Below the pieces are notes generated by a model. That model worked only from the letters and a program-made list of their open reading frames with translations. It was not told the DNA's origin and searched no databases. A program made the translations under genes and the position numbers. Shown here piece after piece: positions 17,603-25,506 of a stretch of 34,805 nucleotides of DNA (its first letter is position 1; each line of letters opens with the position of its first letter). The stretch lies in assembly GCA_019359015.1 (NCBI GenBank), contig JAHHID010000074.1, positions 1-34,805 on the forward strand, read 5' to 3'. Source of the stretch: Spirirestis rafaelensis WJT71-NPBG6. GTDB taxonomy: Bacteria > Cyanobacteriota > Cyanobacteriia > Cyanobacteriales > Nostocaceae.

Positions 17603-19297
17603 TCAAGCTTGACAAATATCATTAACAGCTTGCACAATCCGACCGCCAGCAGCGATATCAGCCGCAATCAGCGCAATGTGTTCGTCTAAGGATTGCTCGC
17701 AATCGTTCCAAATGTATGGTCGGTTTGTCGTTGGTGGCTGTCCGACTACCTCGCGTAGTGCCACATACAACTTTGCGGTTGCGGGGGACAAACATGCACG
17801 CGCATCGTAATGACGATCCATGACATATGTCCGTAGGTCAACAGCTTGCACGCCAAACATTAAGGCGATCGCCATATATTGTTGAAAGATTTCAACTGAG
17901 TGCCGCGCTAAATTGGCAGAAGCAAAACCTTGGCTATTAATATTTTGGTTAAACTGTTCCGCGTGGGTAGGGAATTTGTCGGCTATGGAATTTCCATAAA
18001 AGATCAATAACGGCATGATGGAGTTTCCAGCTATTTGTAAACCCTTCAACCCCATGTTGACAGTACGCTCTCGGTTTCCAACTAAAGAGGGTGACAATCC
18101 GTTGTTAAATTCTGGCGCTACCAGAGAGGCTATTTGTACATCCAGGTGTTTAGCCAACAACCCAATGTAATAGCGTAGCCGATCCATTGCTACACCAACA
18201 TACTGTCCCAAGAAATTGCCGCCATGATAACTCGCTTGATTTTCTACATCAATCAGTGGGTTGTCTGTGGCAGAGTTAATTTCCACCTCAATTTGTCTTT
18301 TAATCTCTTCAATGCCATCGACAATCGGACCCATGTATTGTGGCAGACAACGCAAGGAATAACGGTCTTGAATCAAATTGTCGCGATACTCGTGAGAACC
18401 ATCTAACTCATCGCGTACTAAGTGTGAGCCTGCGAGCAGGTTAAGCATTTGCGCTGCTGCCCATTTTTGCCCTGTATGAGGTTTAAGCTGATGGATAAAT
18501 GGGTGGAATGATTGATTGGTACCATTCAAACCTTGGATAGCTAAAGCGTGCGCACCCACCGAAAGTGCTAATAAAATTTTGGTGTTGTACACGCAGTTAG
18601 CAGCAATCCCTGTCATGACTGAAGTGCCATTCATCATCGCCAACCCTTCTTTGGGAAGGAGTTGCAATGGTTCTAAACCCAGCTTACTGAGGGCTGTTGG
18701 CGCGTCCATTTCTGTGCCCTTGAAGTCAACCTTATAAGAAGATTCAAGACCTGTTAGAGCTCCAGTGATGTAGGATAACGGCACCAAATCCCCACTCGCA
18801 CCAATCGAGCCAAATTCATAAACATACGGTGTGACACCAGCATTCAAAAATGTCTCCATGCGCTGGATAAGTTCGAGGCGGATGCCAGAGGCTCCATGCA
18901 AGTGAGAGTTGATCCGCAACAGCATAGCGGCGCGCACATTAGCTAGCGGTAATCTCTGGCCTGAGCCAGATTTGAGAAACCACATCATGTTGTTTTGCAG
19001 CAGAGTCGCATCGTCGCGAGAAATCACGATATTTGCCATTCCACCAAAGCCACTTGTCACGCCATAAATTGGCGCTCCCGTTTCAACGGCGTTGTTGATG
19101 TAGTCACACGATGCCTGCACACCCCGCAACACATCATGATTATCGGTTAAGCGTACTTGAGTTCCATAACGAGCCACACTGACGACTTCGTCTATTGTCA
19201 GGTTCTGATCGCCCACAGTTACAATTTTGTCTGAATTCCCAAACAAGGGTGATGAACAACTTCTTGTTGTGTTCAAGGCTGGAGATGCTGTATTCAT
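17603..19297 (-). CDS. pal: Phenylalanine ammonia-lyase
   Basis: A 564-aa MIO enzyme of the aromatic amino acid lyase family. The start is taken at MNTASPALN (19297), because the longer open frame would run into the upstream gene and cyanobacterial PALs are about 567 aa. Counted from that start, the MIO group forms from Ala-Ser-Gly at 167-169 (GSIGASGDLVP), the catalytic Tyr is at 78 (PIYGVTSGFGG), and the aryl-binding pair is Phe107-Leu108 (WFLKSGSG). Phe-Leu at this site marks preference for Phe over Tyr. Long stretches agree with the Anabaena variabilis and Nostoc punctiforme PALs. It makes trans-cinnamate and ammonia. It lies 55 bp after DAHP synthase and 18 bp before the CoA ligase, which points to a dedicated cinnamoyl-CoA supply. 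Confidence 0.95.
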   Translation of the reverse strand: MNTASPALNTTRSCSSPLFGNSDKIVTVGDQNLTIDEVVSVARYGTQVRLTDNHDVLRGVQASCDYINNAVETGAPIYGVTSGFGGMANIVISRDDATLLQNNMMWFLKSGSGQRLPLANVRAAMLLRINSHLHGASGIRLELIQRMETFLNAGVTPYVYEFGSIGASGDLVPLSYITGALTGLESSYKVDFKGTEMDAPTALSKLGLEPLQLLPKEGLAMMNGTSVMTGIAANCVYNTKILLALSVGAHALAIQGLNGTNQSFHPFIHQLKPHTGQKWAAAQMLNLLAGSHLVRDELDGSHEYRDNLIQDRYSLRCLPQYMGPIVDGIEEIKRQIEVEINSATDNPLIDVENQASYHGGNFLGQYVGVAMDRLRYYIGLLAKHLDVQIASLVAPEFNNGLSPSLVGNRERTVNMGLKGLQIAGNSIMPLLIFYGNSIADKFPTHAEQFNQNINSQGFASANLARHSVEIFQQYMAIALMFGVQAVDLRTYVMDRHYDARACLSPATAKLYVALREVVGQPPTTNRPYIWNDCEQSLDEHIALIAADIAAGGRIVQAVNDICQA

Positions 19298-19352
19298 GTT
19301 GTGGTTTATTTGTCCTTCGGGACAGCTACTTGCACGCCCGTGATTAACTTGT

Positions 19353-20453
19353 TCAAACGCCTGCAGTGGAGGAAACTCTTGGAGCAAAGTTTGGCGTTGT
19401 AGTAGCGCGATGGTTTTGAGTCCAACGACCAAAGAATGTACCCAAGGGAGCTATTTCTTGCATTAATTGCTCAAATCCTTCCAGCGTTAAAGATTGAGGA
19501 CCATCTGAAAGTGCCTTTGCCGGGTTGGGGTGAACTTCTATCATCAACGAATCTGCGCCAGCTGCTATAGCCGCCATTGCCATCGTGGGTACAAACTCTG
19601 AAAAACCAGTGGCGTGGCTCGGATCAATCATGGTGGGCAAGTGAGTCAGCGTACGCAATACTGGGAGCGCAGATATATCAAGGGTATTGCGGGTGTACTG
19701 TTTGTCAAAGGTACGGATTCCTCGCTCGCACAAAATCACATTGGGGTTGCCTGCTGCCAAAATGTACTCAGCTGACATCAGCCAATCTTCAATTGTGGCT
19801 GACAGTCCGCGCTTGAGGAGAACCGGCTTAAGAGTTGCCCCTACTTTCTTGAGGAGCGAGAAATTCTGCATATTGCGCGCACCAATTTGCACCACATCTG
19901 CGACAGATGCAACTTTATCGATGTCAGTTGTATCCATGACTTCTGTGATGATCCCCAGTCCGGTGACAACGCGAGCCTTAGCTAACAACTCTAAGGCACT
20001 CTCACCATGACCTTGGAAAGCGTAAGGTGAAGTGCGGGGTTTGTATGCCCCACCTCGGAGAAACTGCGCTCCTGCTGCTTTTACTGCTAGCGCTGTTTCT
20101 ACGATCATCTCTTCGTTTTCTACGGAACAAGGTCCAGCGACTACAACTAAAGGATGGTTTTGTCCAAAGGTTACAGCTCCATTGGGTGTTGGTACAACGA
20201 CCTCACTAGGTTCGCCATAGCGAAATTCTTTTGAAGCCCGTTTAAAAGGCTTTTTCACCCGTAGAGCCTGCTCAATAAAAGGGCTTAGGTTTTGAATTTG
20301 TCGTGGGTCAATTTCTGACGTATCACCTATTAAACCAATCACCACTTTGTGCTGACCTGCAGATTTTTCTGGAGTGATTTCCCACCGGCGGAGTTCAGAG
20401 CTGACTCGCTCAATTTCTGCTGCTGGAGTGTCGGATTTCATGATGATAATCAT
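19353..20453 (-). CDS. aroF: 3-deoxy-7-phosphoheptulonate (DAHP) synthase, type I-beta
   Basis: At 366 aa it carries an N-terminal ferredoxin-like regulatory domain (about 1-75) and a TIM-barrel catalytic domain. Visible motifs are [38 protein letters not shown], and MIDPSHATG with IEVHPNP. It condenses phosphoenolpyruvate and erythrose 4-phosphate, the entry to the shikimate pathway. As first gene of the operon it should raise Phe and Tyr supply for the cluster, as dedicated DAHP synthases do in other aromatic clusters such as scytonemin. Start at 20453 is supported by AGAGGAT 9 nt upstream; MKSDTPA (20441) is an alternative. An exact Fur-core-like 11-mer overlaps the start codon. Confidence 0.93.
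   Translation of the reverse strand: MIIIMKSDTPAAEIERVSSELRRWEITPEKSAGQHKVVIGLIGDTSEIDPRQIQNLSPFIEQALRVKKPFKRASKEFRYGEPSEVVVPTPNGAVTFGQNHPLVVVAGPCSVENEEMIVETALAVKAAGAQFLRGGAYKPRTSPYAFQGHGESALELLAKARVVTGLGIITEVMDTTDIDKVASVADVVQIGARNMQNFSLLKKVGATLKPVLLKRGLSATIEDWLMSAEYILAAGNPNVILCERGIRTFDKQYTRNTLDISALPVLRTLTHLPTMIDPSHATGFSEFVPTMAMAAIAAGADSLMIEVHPNPAKALSDGPQSLTLEGFEQLMQEIAPLGTFFGRWTQNHRATTTPNFAPRVSSTAGV
20443..20453. promoter_or_regulatory. Fur-box-core-like sequence over the start of the operon
   Basis: ATGATAATCAT equals the central 11 bases of the classical Fur consensus; by my count about 14 of 19 consensus positions agree. It covers the start codon of the DAHP synthase gene, so bound repressor could block initiation of the whole cluster. 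The same 11-mer occurs at 24200 and 26840 inside repeat-like hairpin modules, which weakens the case for a dedicated regulatory site here. Confidence 0.3.
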
Positions 20454-20735
20454 TGATTCACAATCCTCTTTAAATATTGCAAGTAATCGTGTTGCGTGAC
20501 TGACCTAACCTCAGTTATTTCAGTTGCATCTCGTTTCATTCAACCTCTATAAGTAGTAATCAAGTCCATTTTTCTGTTTTACGCAAAATTCCTAAATAAT
20601 ATTTTCTTATTAATGTAGTTTCTAAAAAATCATTAACTTTTACCTCAAATTTTAGAGTATATGCCCAGCTTTTTACATGATGTTCACGTGTTTGAATTCC
20701 TGGAAACACCGTTAGTGTGTTTAGCAGAATTTGGA

Positions 20736-21002
20736 TAGGACTTATGCAAGCGTCACAATATAATGTAAACTGGCATACATATTTCAATTTGCCGTAAATG
20801 CTTGTAAGCATTGTTTTATAAACCTTAGAGCCATATTAATTCTATGTGACACTTTTCAGATAAATAGACATATCCGCAAATGAGCATCAAAGCCTTGTAC
20901 AGCAAGGGTCGAAACACAGTTTTCGGATAAGTCTAATAGACCTGTCCGCAAATAAAGCTCTCATTTCCGGATAAGTCTAATGTACTAGTTGCGTAAGTCC
21001 TG
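20736..21002 (+). mobile_element. MITE of the 151-bp family, enlarged by nested insertions
   Basis: The ends are TAGGACTTATGCAAGCGTC at 20736 and GTTGCGTAAGTCCTG ending at 21002. A target duplication TTGGA flanks it (20731-20735, 21003-21007). The body matches the 151-bp copies up to 20865 and from 20982 on. The extra 116 bp are two tandem mini-elements with AAT repeats. Confidence 0.88.
20866..20978. repeat. Two tandem mini-elements inserted in the MITE
   Basis: Unit 1 (20866-20934, 69 bp) begins AGACATATCCGCAAAT and ends TTTTCGGATAAGTCT. Unit 2 (20938-20978, 41 bp) begins AGACCTGTCCGCAAAT and ends TTTCCGGATAAGTCT. The ends are inverted repeats of AGACTTATCCG-type, and AAT flanks each unit (20863-20865, 20935-20937, 20979-20981), as expected for 3-bp target duplications. 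Neither can encode a protein. Confidence 0.75.
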
Positions 21003-21203
21003 TTGGACATTGCTCCTGCTGATTGCAATGGACACGAACAGCCCTTAAGTAAGACTATAGTTAATTACATTTTCTCTAAATATTGCAATTAGTCATACTT
21101 GTTTTGACTGATAAATGTTATATATCACTCAAAACACTGACTGTACAGTTACTGTCGCTTTTCTTTACATTTTTTACAATTTTCAAAAGTAATAATTTCT
21201 CAA

Positions 21204-21354
21204 TAGGACTTACGCAAGCGTCACAATATAAGGTCAACTGGCACATATATTTCAATTTGCCGTAAATGCTTGTAAGCATTGATTTATAAACCTTAGAGCC
21301 ATATTAATTCTATGTGACAGTTTTCAGATAAATGTGCCAGTTGCGTAAGTCCTG
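21204..21354 (+). mobile_element. 151-bp MITE, intact copy
   Basis: TAGGACTTACGCAAGCGTC at the left and GCCAGTTGCGTAAGTCCTG at the right, with target duplication CTCAA (21199-21203 and 21355-21359). By eye it is identical in the body to the copy at 32771. The near-identity points to recent movement. Non-coding. Confidence 0.92.
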
Positions 21355-21461
21355 CTCAAGTTGACTCTGCTAATTAATACCATTCACTCATTAGACAACA
21401 ACCGCTGAATCATCCCCTCGCACCCTGCCCTAAGGGACTTCCAAAGAATAAAATATTCCAA

Positions 21462-22353
21462 GAACCTATCCCACTAATAATATTTTGTTAATCCAGATGT
21501 GGATTGTAGCAAGGTCAATGAATGAGTCAAAGTAAACTTTTTGGCGTTCCCATCTGACGACGAGACGGCGGTATTTACGTTGATACCAAGCGAAACAACG
21601 CTCCTGCTGAAATCTCGGCACAGAAATTTTGATAGGTCTCCCTTTATTTTTCTTTGTTTTCCAGACTCGTTTTGGTATTTGAGGACGAATACCGCGTTGA
21701 TGAAGGGAAACACGCTGTTGTTTTGAGTCGTAACCTTTATCAGCAGCCAGCACTTTCAAGCGTTTGCGTGGTCTGCCTCGTTTCAAAGTTTTCAGTTTGA
21801 CTTTGTCAAGTAGAGGTAATACTTGTTCTCTCTCGTTACCATTAGCCGGGGTTGTAGAGTTAGCTAGCGGCATTCCATTGCCTTCAGTCAGCGTGTGAAT
21901 AAGAACACCTTTACCCTTGCCACCATAGGCAATTTCCTCACCTCCTCCCTTTCCAGGGGGAAAAAGAGCCATCAATAGCCCCAAAATCCCAGTTGATAAG
22001 ACCTTTCTCATCAGCGATCGCTAATATACGTGCTTGTAAATATTCAAATGTTCCATTCTCACGCCATCGCTTTAACCATCGGTGGGACAAGCTTTTTGAT
22101 GCCCACATATTGCCCCGTGGTAGGTCACACCATCGACACCCAGTAATCAGAATGTACAACATGCTATTTAGTACATGGCGATATGGCGCATGAGGCATTC
22201 CTTTACCACGTTTTTCTGACTCAGGAGGAAATATATCTTCAAACAACTTCCATTCCAAGTCGCTCAATCCTTCAAAACGCCCAGCCATAAAGTAATACAT
22301 CCAACTCAAGCCAAAAATAGATTACCATATTTTGACATTAGTGGGATAGGCTC
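21462..22353 (-). mobile_element. IS5-family insertion sequence (IS1031/IS427-like)
   Basis: The terminal repeats are GAACCTATCCCACTAAT at 21462 and the complement of GAGCCTATCCCACTAAT ending at 22353, about 890 bp apart. It carries a two-frame transposase on the minus strand. A target duplication is not obvious from the flanks. Confidence 0.8.
21466..22309 (-). CDS. IS5-family transposase made by programmed frameshift
   Basis: The first frame (22309-21938) reads MAGRFEGLSDLEWKLFEDI, an HTH-like region with PRGNMWASKSLSHRWL, and AIDGSF with the first catalytic Asp. The second frame (to 21466) continues as PPGKGGGEEIAYGGKGKG, HTLTEGNGMPLANST, LAADKGYDS (second Asp) and a basic C-terminus with RRLVVRWERQK. 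They overlap at a slippery CTTTTTCCCCC on the minus strand (about 21956-21966), the usual frameshift place in this group. All expected blocks are present without other stops, so the element may still be active. Met at 22288 (MAGRFEG) is the likelier start. Confidence 0.8.
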
Positions 22354-22563
22354 ATGCCTTCTAGGCGATGGTCTTTGACCCGCCTTCTTGCGATCGCGAA
22401 GCGCGCCTGTGGTATCGCCTAGAATTAACTTATGGATCGGGGGTAGCCTGTTTGTCGGCGACGCCCCTTCGGGAAATATGAATGGTCGGGCACGGGAATT
22501 AAGTGGTTAATATATCCCAAAAATTAAAATAACTAGATGATGACCACCGCAGCATATTTTAAT

Positions 22564-22677
22564 AGTTACGATGCCTAGATAACCAGTTACGATAACTGTA
22601 TAACTAGTTAATCATGCAAATATAACCAGTTACGATATTTATATAACGACTTCATCATGCATATAACCAGTTATGAT
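22564..22677. repeat. Iteron-like array of AGTTA/TAACT half-sites
   Basis: ATAACCAGTTACGAT occurs at 22579 and 22622, and as ATAACCAGTTATGAT at 22663, at 41-43 bp intervals. Between them a second related unit, TATAAC(T/G)A(G/C)TT followed by ATCATGCA, occurs twice (about 22600 and 22640). TAACTAGTTA at 22601-22610 is identical to the palindrome before the protelomerase-like gene (3152-3161). Seven AGTTA/TAACT pentamers fall within 110 bp. Candidate replication-origin iterons, recombinase site or partition site. The rest of this 378-bp gap between two ISs (22354-22731) holds GCGATCGC-rich repeats, one of them matching 24408-24450 in inverse orientation. Confidence 0.6.
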
Positions 22678-22767
22678 GTATTATCACTAGTGTCCGGGGA
22701 TTTAGGCGAACGCAGTGAGCAGTCAGAGGTCGAGCATCTGTGACAGGTTAAGGAAATTGCACGTCTG

Positions 22768-24075
22768 TCAAGAGGAAGCAGGAAAAGGGGAGAAATCTAG
22801 CTTGGAGACTGGCTTTCGGATACTTTTAACCACACCTAGGTCTTGGTTTTCTTTTGCAGCAAAGTACTTAACAGGGTCATCCGCTTTACCTTTGTCATAT
22901 GCAACGCTAAAATGATAGAGACCGCGATAAATCATTTCTAAAGAAATTTGGTCAAATGGCAGAGATAATTCGTCGGCGATCGCATCTCCCAAGTCAACTA
23001 ATACCGCGTAAAATAGCCAAGTAGCCCAAACTTGTAATTTGACACCATTAATAGAACCAGTCCATAAATAAGACAATCCCAACAAGCGTTTAACAGTGTG
23101 GAAAGCTTCTTCAATCCGCCAACGGCGTCGATATAAATCAGCCACAACGTATGGTGGTAAAATAGCTGGGTCAAGAACAGAAGTAATGTAAGAATAGGTA
23201 GTTTTACCAAGTTTAATTTCTATTAAACGTAAAGTAAGAACTGGTGCGTCACCTCGACCAGTACCAAGTTTAATCAATTGGTCTTTCACAGAATAATCGT
23301 AGGTAAGAACCTTTAAGACTTTAATAGATGCTTTAGCTTTTAAACGAGTGATAAAATCAACTTCTTGATTGATAAGTTGTTGTAAAAACTGGAAATGATA
23401 AAAACCTCTATCGAGTAAAATCAGAGTTTTAGCAGTCAGTAAATTCAGCAATGCGGCTTCAAAATTAGTTTCCGATGCTGCGGGGTTAGTGTGAAACCAA
23501 ACTTCAACAGGTAACCGAGTAACTAAATCAATAACTGTACATATCTTACCTGCCAATTGCCCTGTTTTCATGTCTTCCAGGCTTTCTAGCTTCCGAAACA
23601 AAGCTTCTAATGTTGAGCCATCAGCTATCCAAATCCGTTCAAACTTCGTCCGTGCAAACTTAACACTATCTGGCAATGGTCGTTGAGTACGTTGTTGCCA
23701 ATTATGTTGTAATTGAGGTAATAAATCTTTAAATACCCTCTCAAACAGTTCTGCCGGAAAAACTAAAAATCTTTCTGAGAGTGATTGTTGAGTAATGCGA
23801 GTGGCACGACACCATAATAAATCTTCTCTTGCCAACAAACGAGTTAATTCTTGCACTCCAGGAACTTGTCGCCACAATAACGTTAATACTGCTGCCACCA
23901 TTAACGATAAATTGAGAACTCTATCTCGTAATCCTAACTGTTTATAATATTTTTGTTGGTTAGCGAGCGCAGGAGTTAATAAGGCTTCTAATTGATTGGC
24001 GATCGCTTGATTATCTAATGTAGGCGTATTGTGTCGTTGTACGTGGTCAGGATTTCTTTTCGTCCGCTTGGGCAT
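22768..24075 (-). CDS. IS4-family DDE transposase
   Basis: A 435-aa protein, full length, with the DDE triad visible: Asp152 (IWIADGS), Asp222 (LILLDRGF), and Glu322 in the Y-R-E-K signature (Tyr315, Arg318, Glu322, Lys329; YRRRWRIEEAFHTVK). It cuts and pastes DNA at the ends of the element. No internal stop or shift is seen, so it may be functional. The start MPKRTKRNPDH at 24075 gives a basic N-terminus, usual for transposases. Confidence 0.88.
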   Translation of the reverse strand: MPKRTKRNPDHVQRHNTPTLDNQAIANQLEALLTPALANQQKYYKQLGLRDRVLNLSLMVAAVLTLLWRQVPGVQELTRLLAREDLLWCRATRITQQSLSERFLVFPAELFERVFKDLLPQLQHNWQQRTQRPLPDSVKFARTKFERIWIADGSTLEALFRKLESLEDMKTGQLAGKICTVIDLVTRLPVEVWFHTNPAASETNFEAALLNLLTAKTLILLDRGFYHFQFLQQLINQEVDFITRLKAKASIKVLKVLTYDYSVKDQLIKLGTGRGDAPVLTLRLIEIKLGKTTYSYITSVLDPAILPPYVVADLYRRRWRIEEAFHTVKRLLGLSYLWTGSINGVKLQVWATWLFYAVLVDLGDAIADELSLPFDQISLEMIYRGLYHFSVAYDKGKADDPVKYFAAKENQDLGVVKSIRKPVSKLDFSPFPASS

Positions 24076-24198
24076 GGTAATCAGCCAAACTTTTCATCAC
24101 TCAGTTTGACATTTTTATGCAACCAAAAAATAACAACAACGTAATCTATTCCTAACTGGTAATTGGAGTACTTTAGTGTCGTTGGGAATCTCATTAAT

Positions 24199-24271
24199 AA
24201 TGATAATCATATGAGAGATTAGGGGAGAGGCGAGCGACGCTCGCCTCTCCCCCTACTGTTTGATTATCATT
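24199..24271. repeat. Palindromic module: AATGATAATC arms around a long hairpin
   Basis: AATGATAATCAT (24199-24210) and TGATTATCATT (24261-24271) flank a 31-nt palindrome with 15-bp arms (24222-24252, GGGGAGAGGCGAGCG and its complement around one A). The same arrangement appears at 26839-26899 (one arm) and across the end/start of the window (34752-34805 then 1-21). The arms contain the core of a Fur box. Confidence 0.7.
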
Positions 24272-24343
24272 CTTCTGTCCCTAGATTTCTACATTTAGAC
24301 GTATTGACAAAAGCAACTGAACTTTAACCTGTCACAGATGCTC

Positions 24344-25365
24344 TCTACCCGACCGTTGAGAGTTCTGGTGTTTACAGTCTATAGCAGCAAACCCATGCGA
24401 TACCGTTCGTAAAGTGGACGCGATACCGAAGGCGCGCTTCGCGATCGCCTGAACAAACGGTGATGATGAATCCAATAACTAACCCTAAATAAGCCCCTTT
24501 AGGCTCACAGCAAAGGCATTGTGGGTAACTAGGAGAAGCTTTGTCAAATAAACTATAGCGCCCCATTAACCGGATTTGCTGTTGGTAATATACAGTGTTA
24601 ACGGCACTTAATCCTGTTCATACTTGCGTAAACAGCATAGCTGGAAGCAAGACAGGGGGCGAGTTTCAAGTCGAGCTTTTCTGCGCTAGTGTTAATAGCA
24701 GGACAAGTGTTAGCGGCAATTACTGTTGTTTGCACTTGCGTAAACGGCCTCTGTAGAATCTACGCAGAGCAAGGGTTTCACCGCTTTGGTAAGCGTTAAC
24801 GCTACACCTCAGTATTAACGGGAAGTGTAAACAGGAATTGCAGATTCAAAATTGGGGGTGCATCTCGCAGGGGTGTCACCAACATTCGAGGCGACCGCCG
24901 ATTTTTCCACCCTGCCGTTAATAGTTTGGGTGATGTTTACACTACTGCAAACATCAGGAATTGCAAATTCAAAATTGCCTGTCGCCGATTTCCACTTTGC
25001 TGTTGATAGTTTGGCTTGCCGCTTACACTTATGTAAACAGGAATTGCGGATTCAAAATTGGGGTGCGCGCAAATTCCCCTCAATTCCCAATCCCCGATGC
25101 CCAATTCCCACCCTCGCTTTTTTACTGCTCACTCCGTTCGCCACTGAGGCGGTCGTCGCTCCGCTCGACCTTCGCGAATTCATACGGCAAAACAAGACCG
25201 TATAATATCGTACAGTATTGCTTATCCGTGGCTATGTAGTGCTGTAGTTCCTGTAGTGCTAGGCGATCGCATGATTCATACTTTGATTCAGCAACGCCCA
25301 AATTTCTACTGGTGGCCTCAAGTTGCAGCTTAATTATGGGTAAGCATCCGGACATAATATGACTA
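24344..25365. other. 1-kb non-coding stretch of degenerate cyanobacterial repeats
   Basis: No convincing gene. It holds GCGATCGC-rich repeats (about 24408-24450), several units with TAAACAGGAATTGC and GATTCAAAATTGGGG, and at 25264-25300 an inverted copy of the GGGCGTTGCTGAA repeat seen at 10945. Open frames here follow the repeats and look accidental. It probably represents decayed intergenic DNA accumulated between insertion sequences. Confidence 0.6.
24825..25065 (+). repeat. Degenerate repeat units with GATTCAAAATTGGGG core
   Basis: Three units lie at about 24833, 24955 and 25036: GGAATTGC(A/G)(G/A)ATTCAAAATTG, mostly preceded by TTTACAC or GTAAACA and the first two followed by CCGCCGATT or CGCCGATT. 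A fourth, longer copy is at about 33045-33160, including CGCAGGGGTGTC and CGAGGCGACCGCCGATT. They are dispersed intergenic repeats of unknown function. Confidence 0.55.
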
Positions 25366-25500
25366 CAACTTGAAACTCTATTTCCTACTGATGGTCAACC
25401 TGCCATCTGTCCTTGGCGATTAGCATTAGTTTGCGTTATACAATTTATTGAAGGTTTGTCAGACCGACAAGCATCTGAAACGGTTCGCAGTCGCATGACA
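25366..25500 (+). pseudogene. Transposase fragment, IS1182-like N-terminus
   Basis: The frame reads QLETLFPTDGQPAICPWRLALVC in part, then QFIEGLSDRQASETVRSRM, a block typical of the N-terminus of IS1182/IS5-superfamily transposases. It loses similarity at about 25490 and runs into the 3' end of the PEP-CTERM gene on the other strand. About 40 residues remain of several hundred. Confidence 0.65.
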
Positions 25501-25506
25501 GTTAAG

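Larger units (their letters stand above)
20560..21035 (-). pseudogene. Small unknown ORF split by a MITE
   Basis: The frame ending at 20560 reads back through ILLNTLTVFPGIQTREHH and KSWAYTLKFEVKVNDF to the MITE edge at 20735. Removing the MITE (20736-21002) and one TTGGA copy joins it in frame to SIAISRSNVQ, with a GTG at 21035 and a stop just before. That would give roughly 70 residues. I do not recognise the protein. It lies just upstream of the DAHP synthase gene on the same strand, and might once have been the first gene of the operon. Low confidence that it was ever a gene. Confidence 0.3.
22732..24343 (-). mobile_element. IS4-family insertion sequence
   Basis: Perfect 20-bp terminal repeats: GAGCATCTGTGACAGGTTA at 22732 and its complement ending at 24343. 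It is about 1.6 kb with one intact transposase. The end upstream of the transposase carries about 270 bp of non-coding sequence that includes a long hairpin module (24199-24271), probably a later insertion. No target duplication was recognised. Confidence 0.85.

Noticed and set aside
7886-20453. A scytonemin gene cluster
   Set aside because: ScyA- and ScyB-like proteins are present, but scyC-F and Trp/Tyr genes are missing, while PAL, CoA ligase and a KASIII-like enzyme do not belong to scytonemin synthesis.
22579-22677. CRISPR array
   Set aside because: The repeats are only about 15 bp, alternate with a second related unit, and no cas gene is present; iteron-like binding sites fit better.
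24372-24566. A 64-codon minus-strand ORF with a hydrophobic stretch
   Set aside because: It lies in repeat-rich non-coding DNA, contains GCGATCGC repeat sequence in frame, and has no recognisable ribosome site or family.
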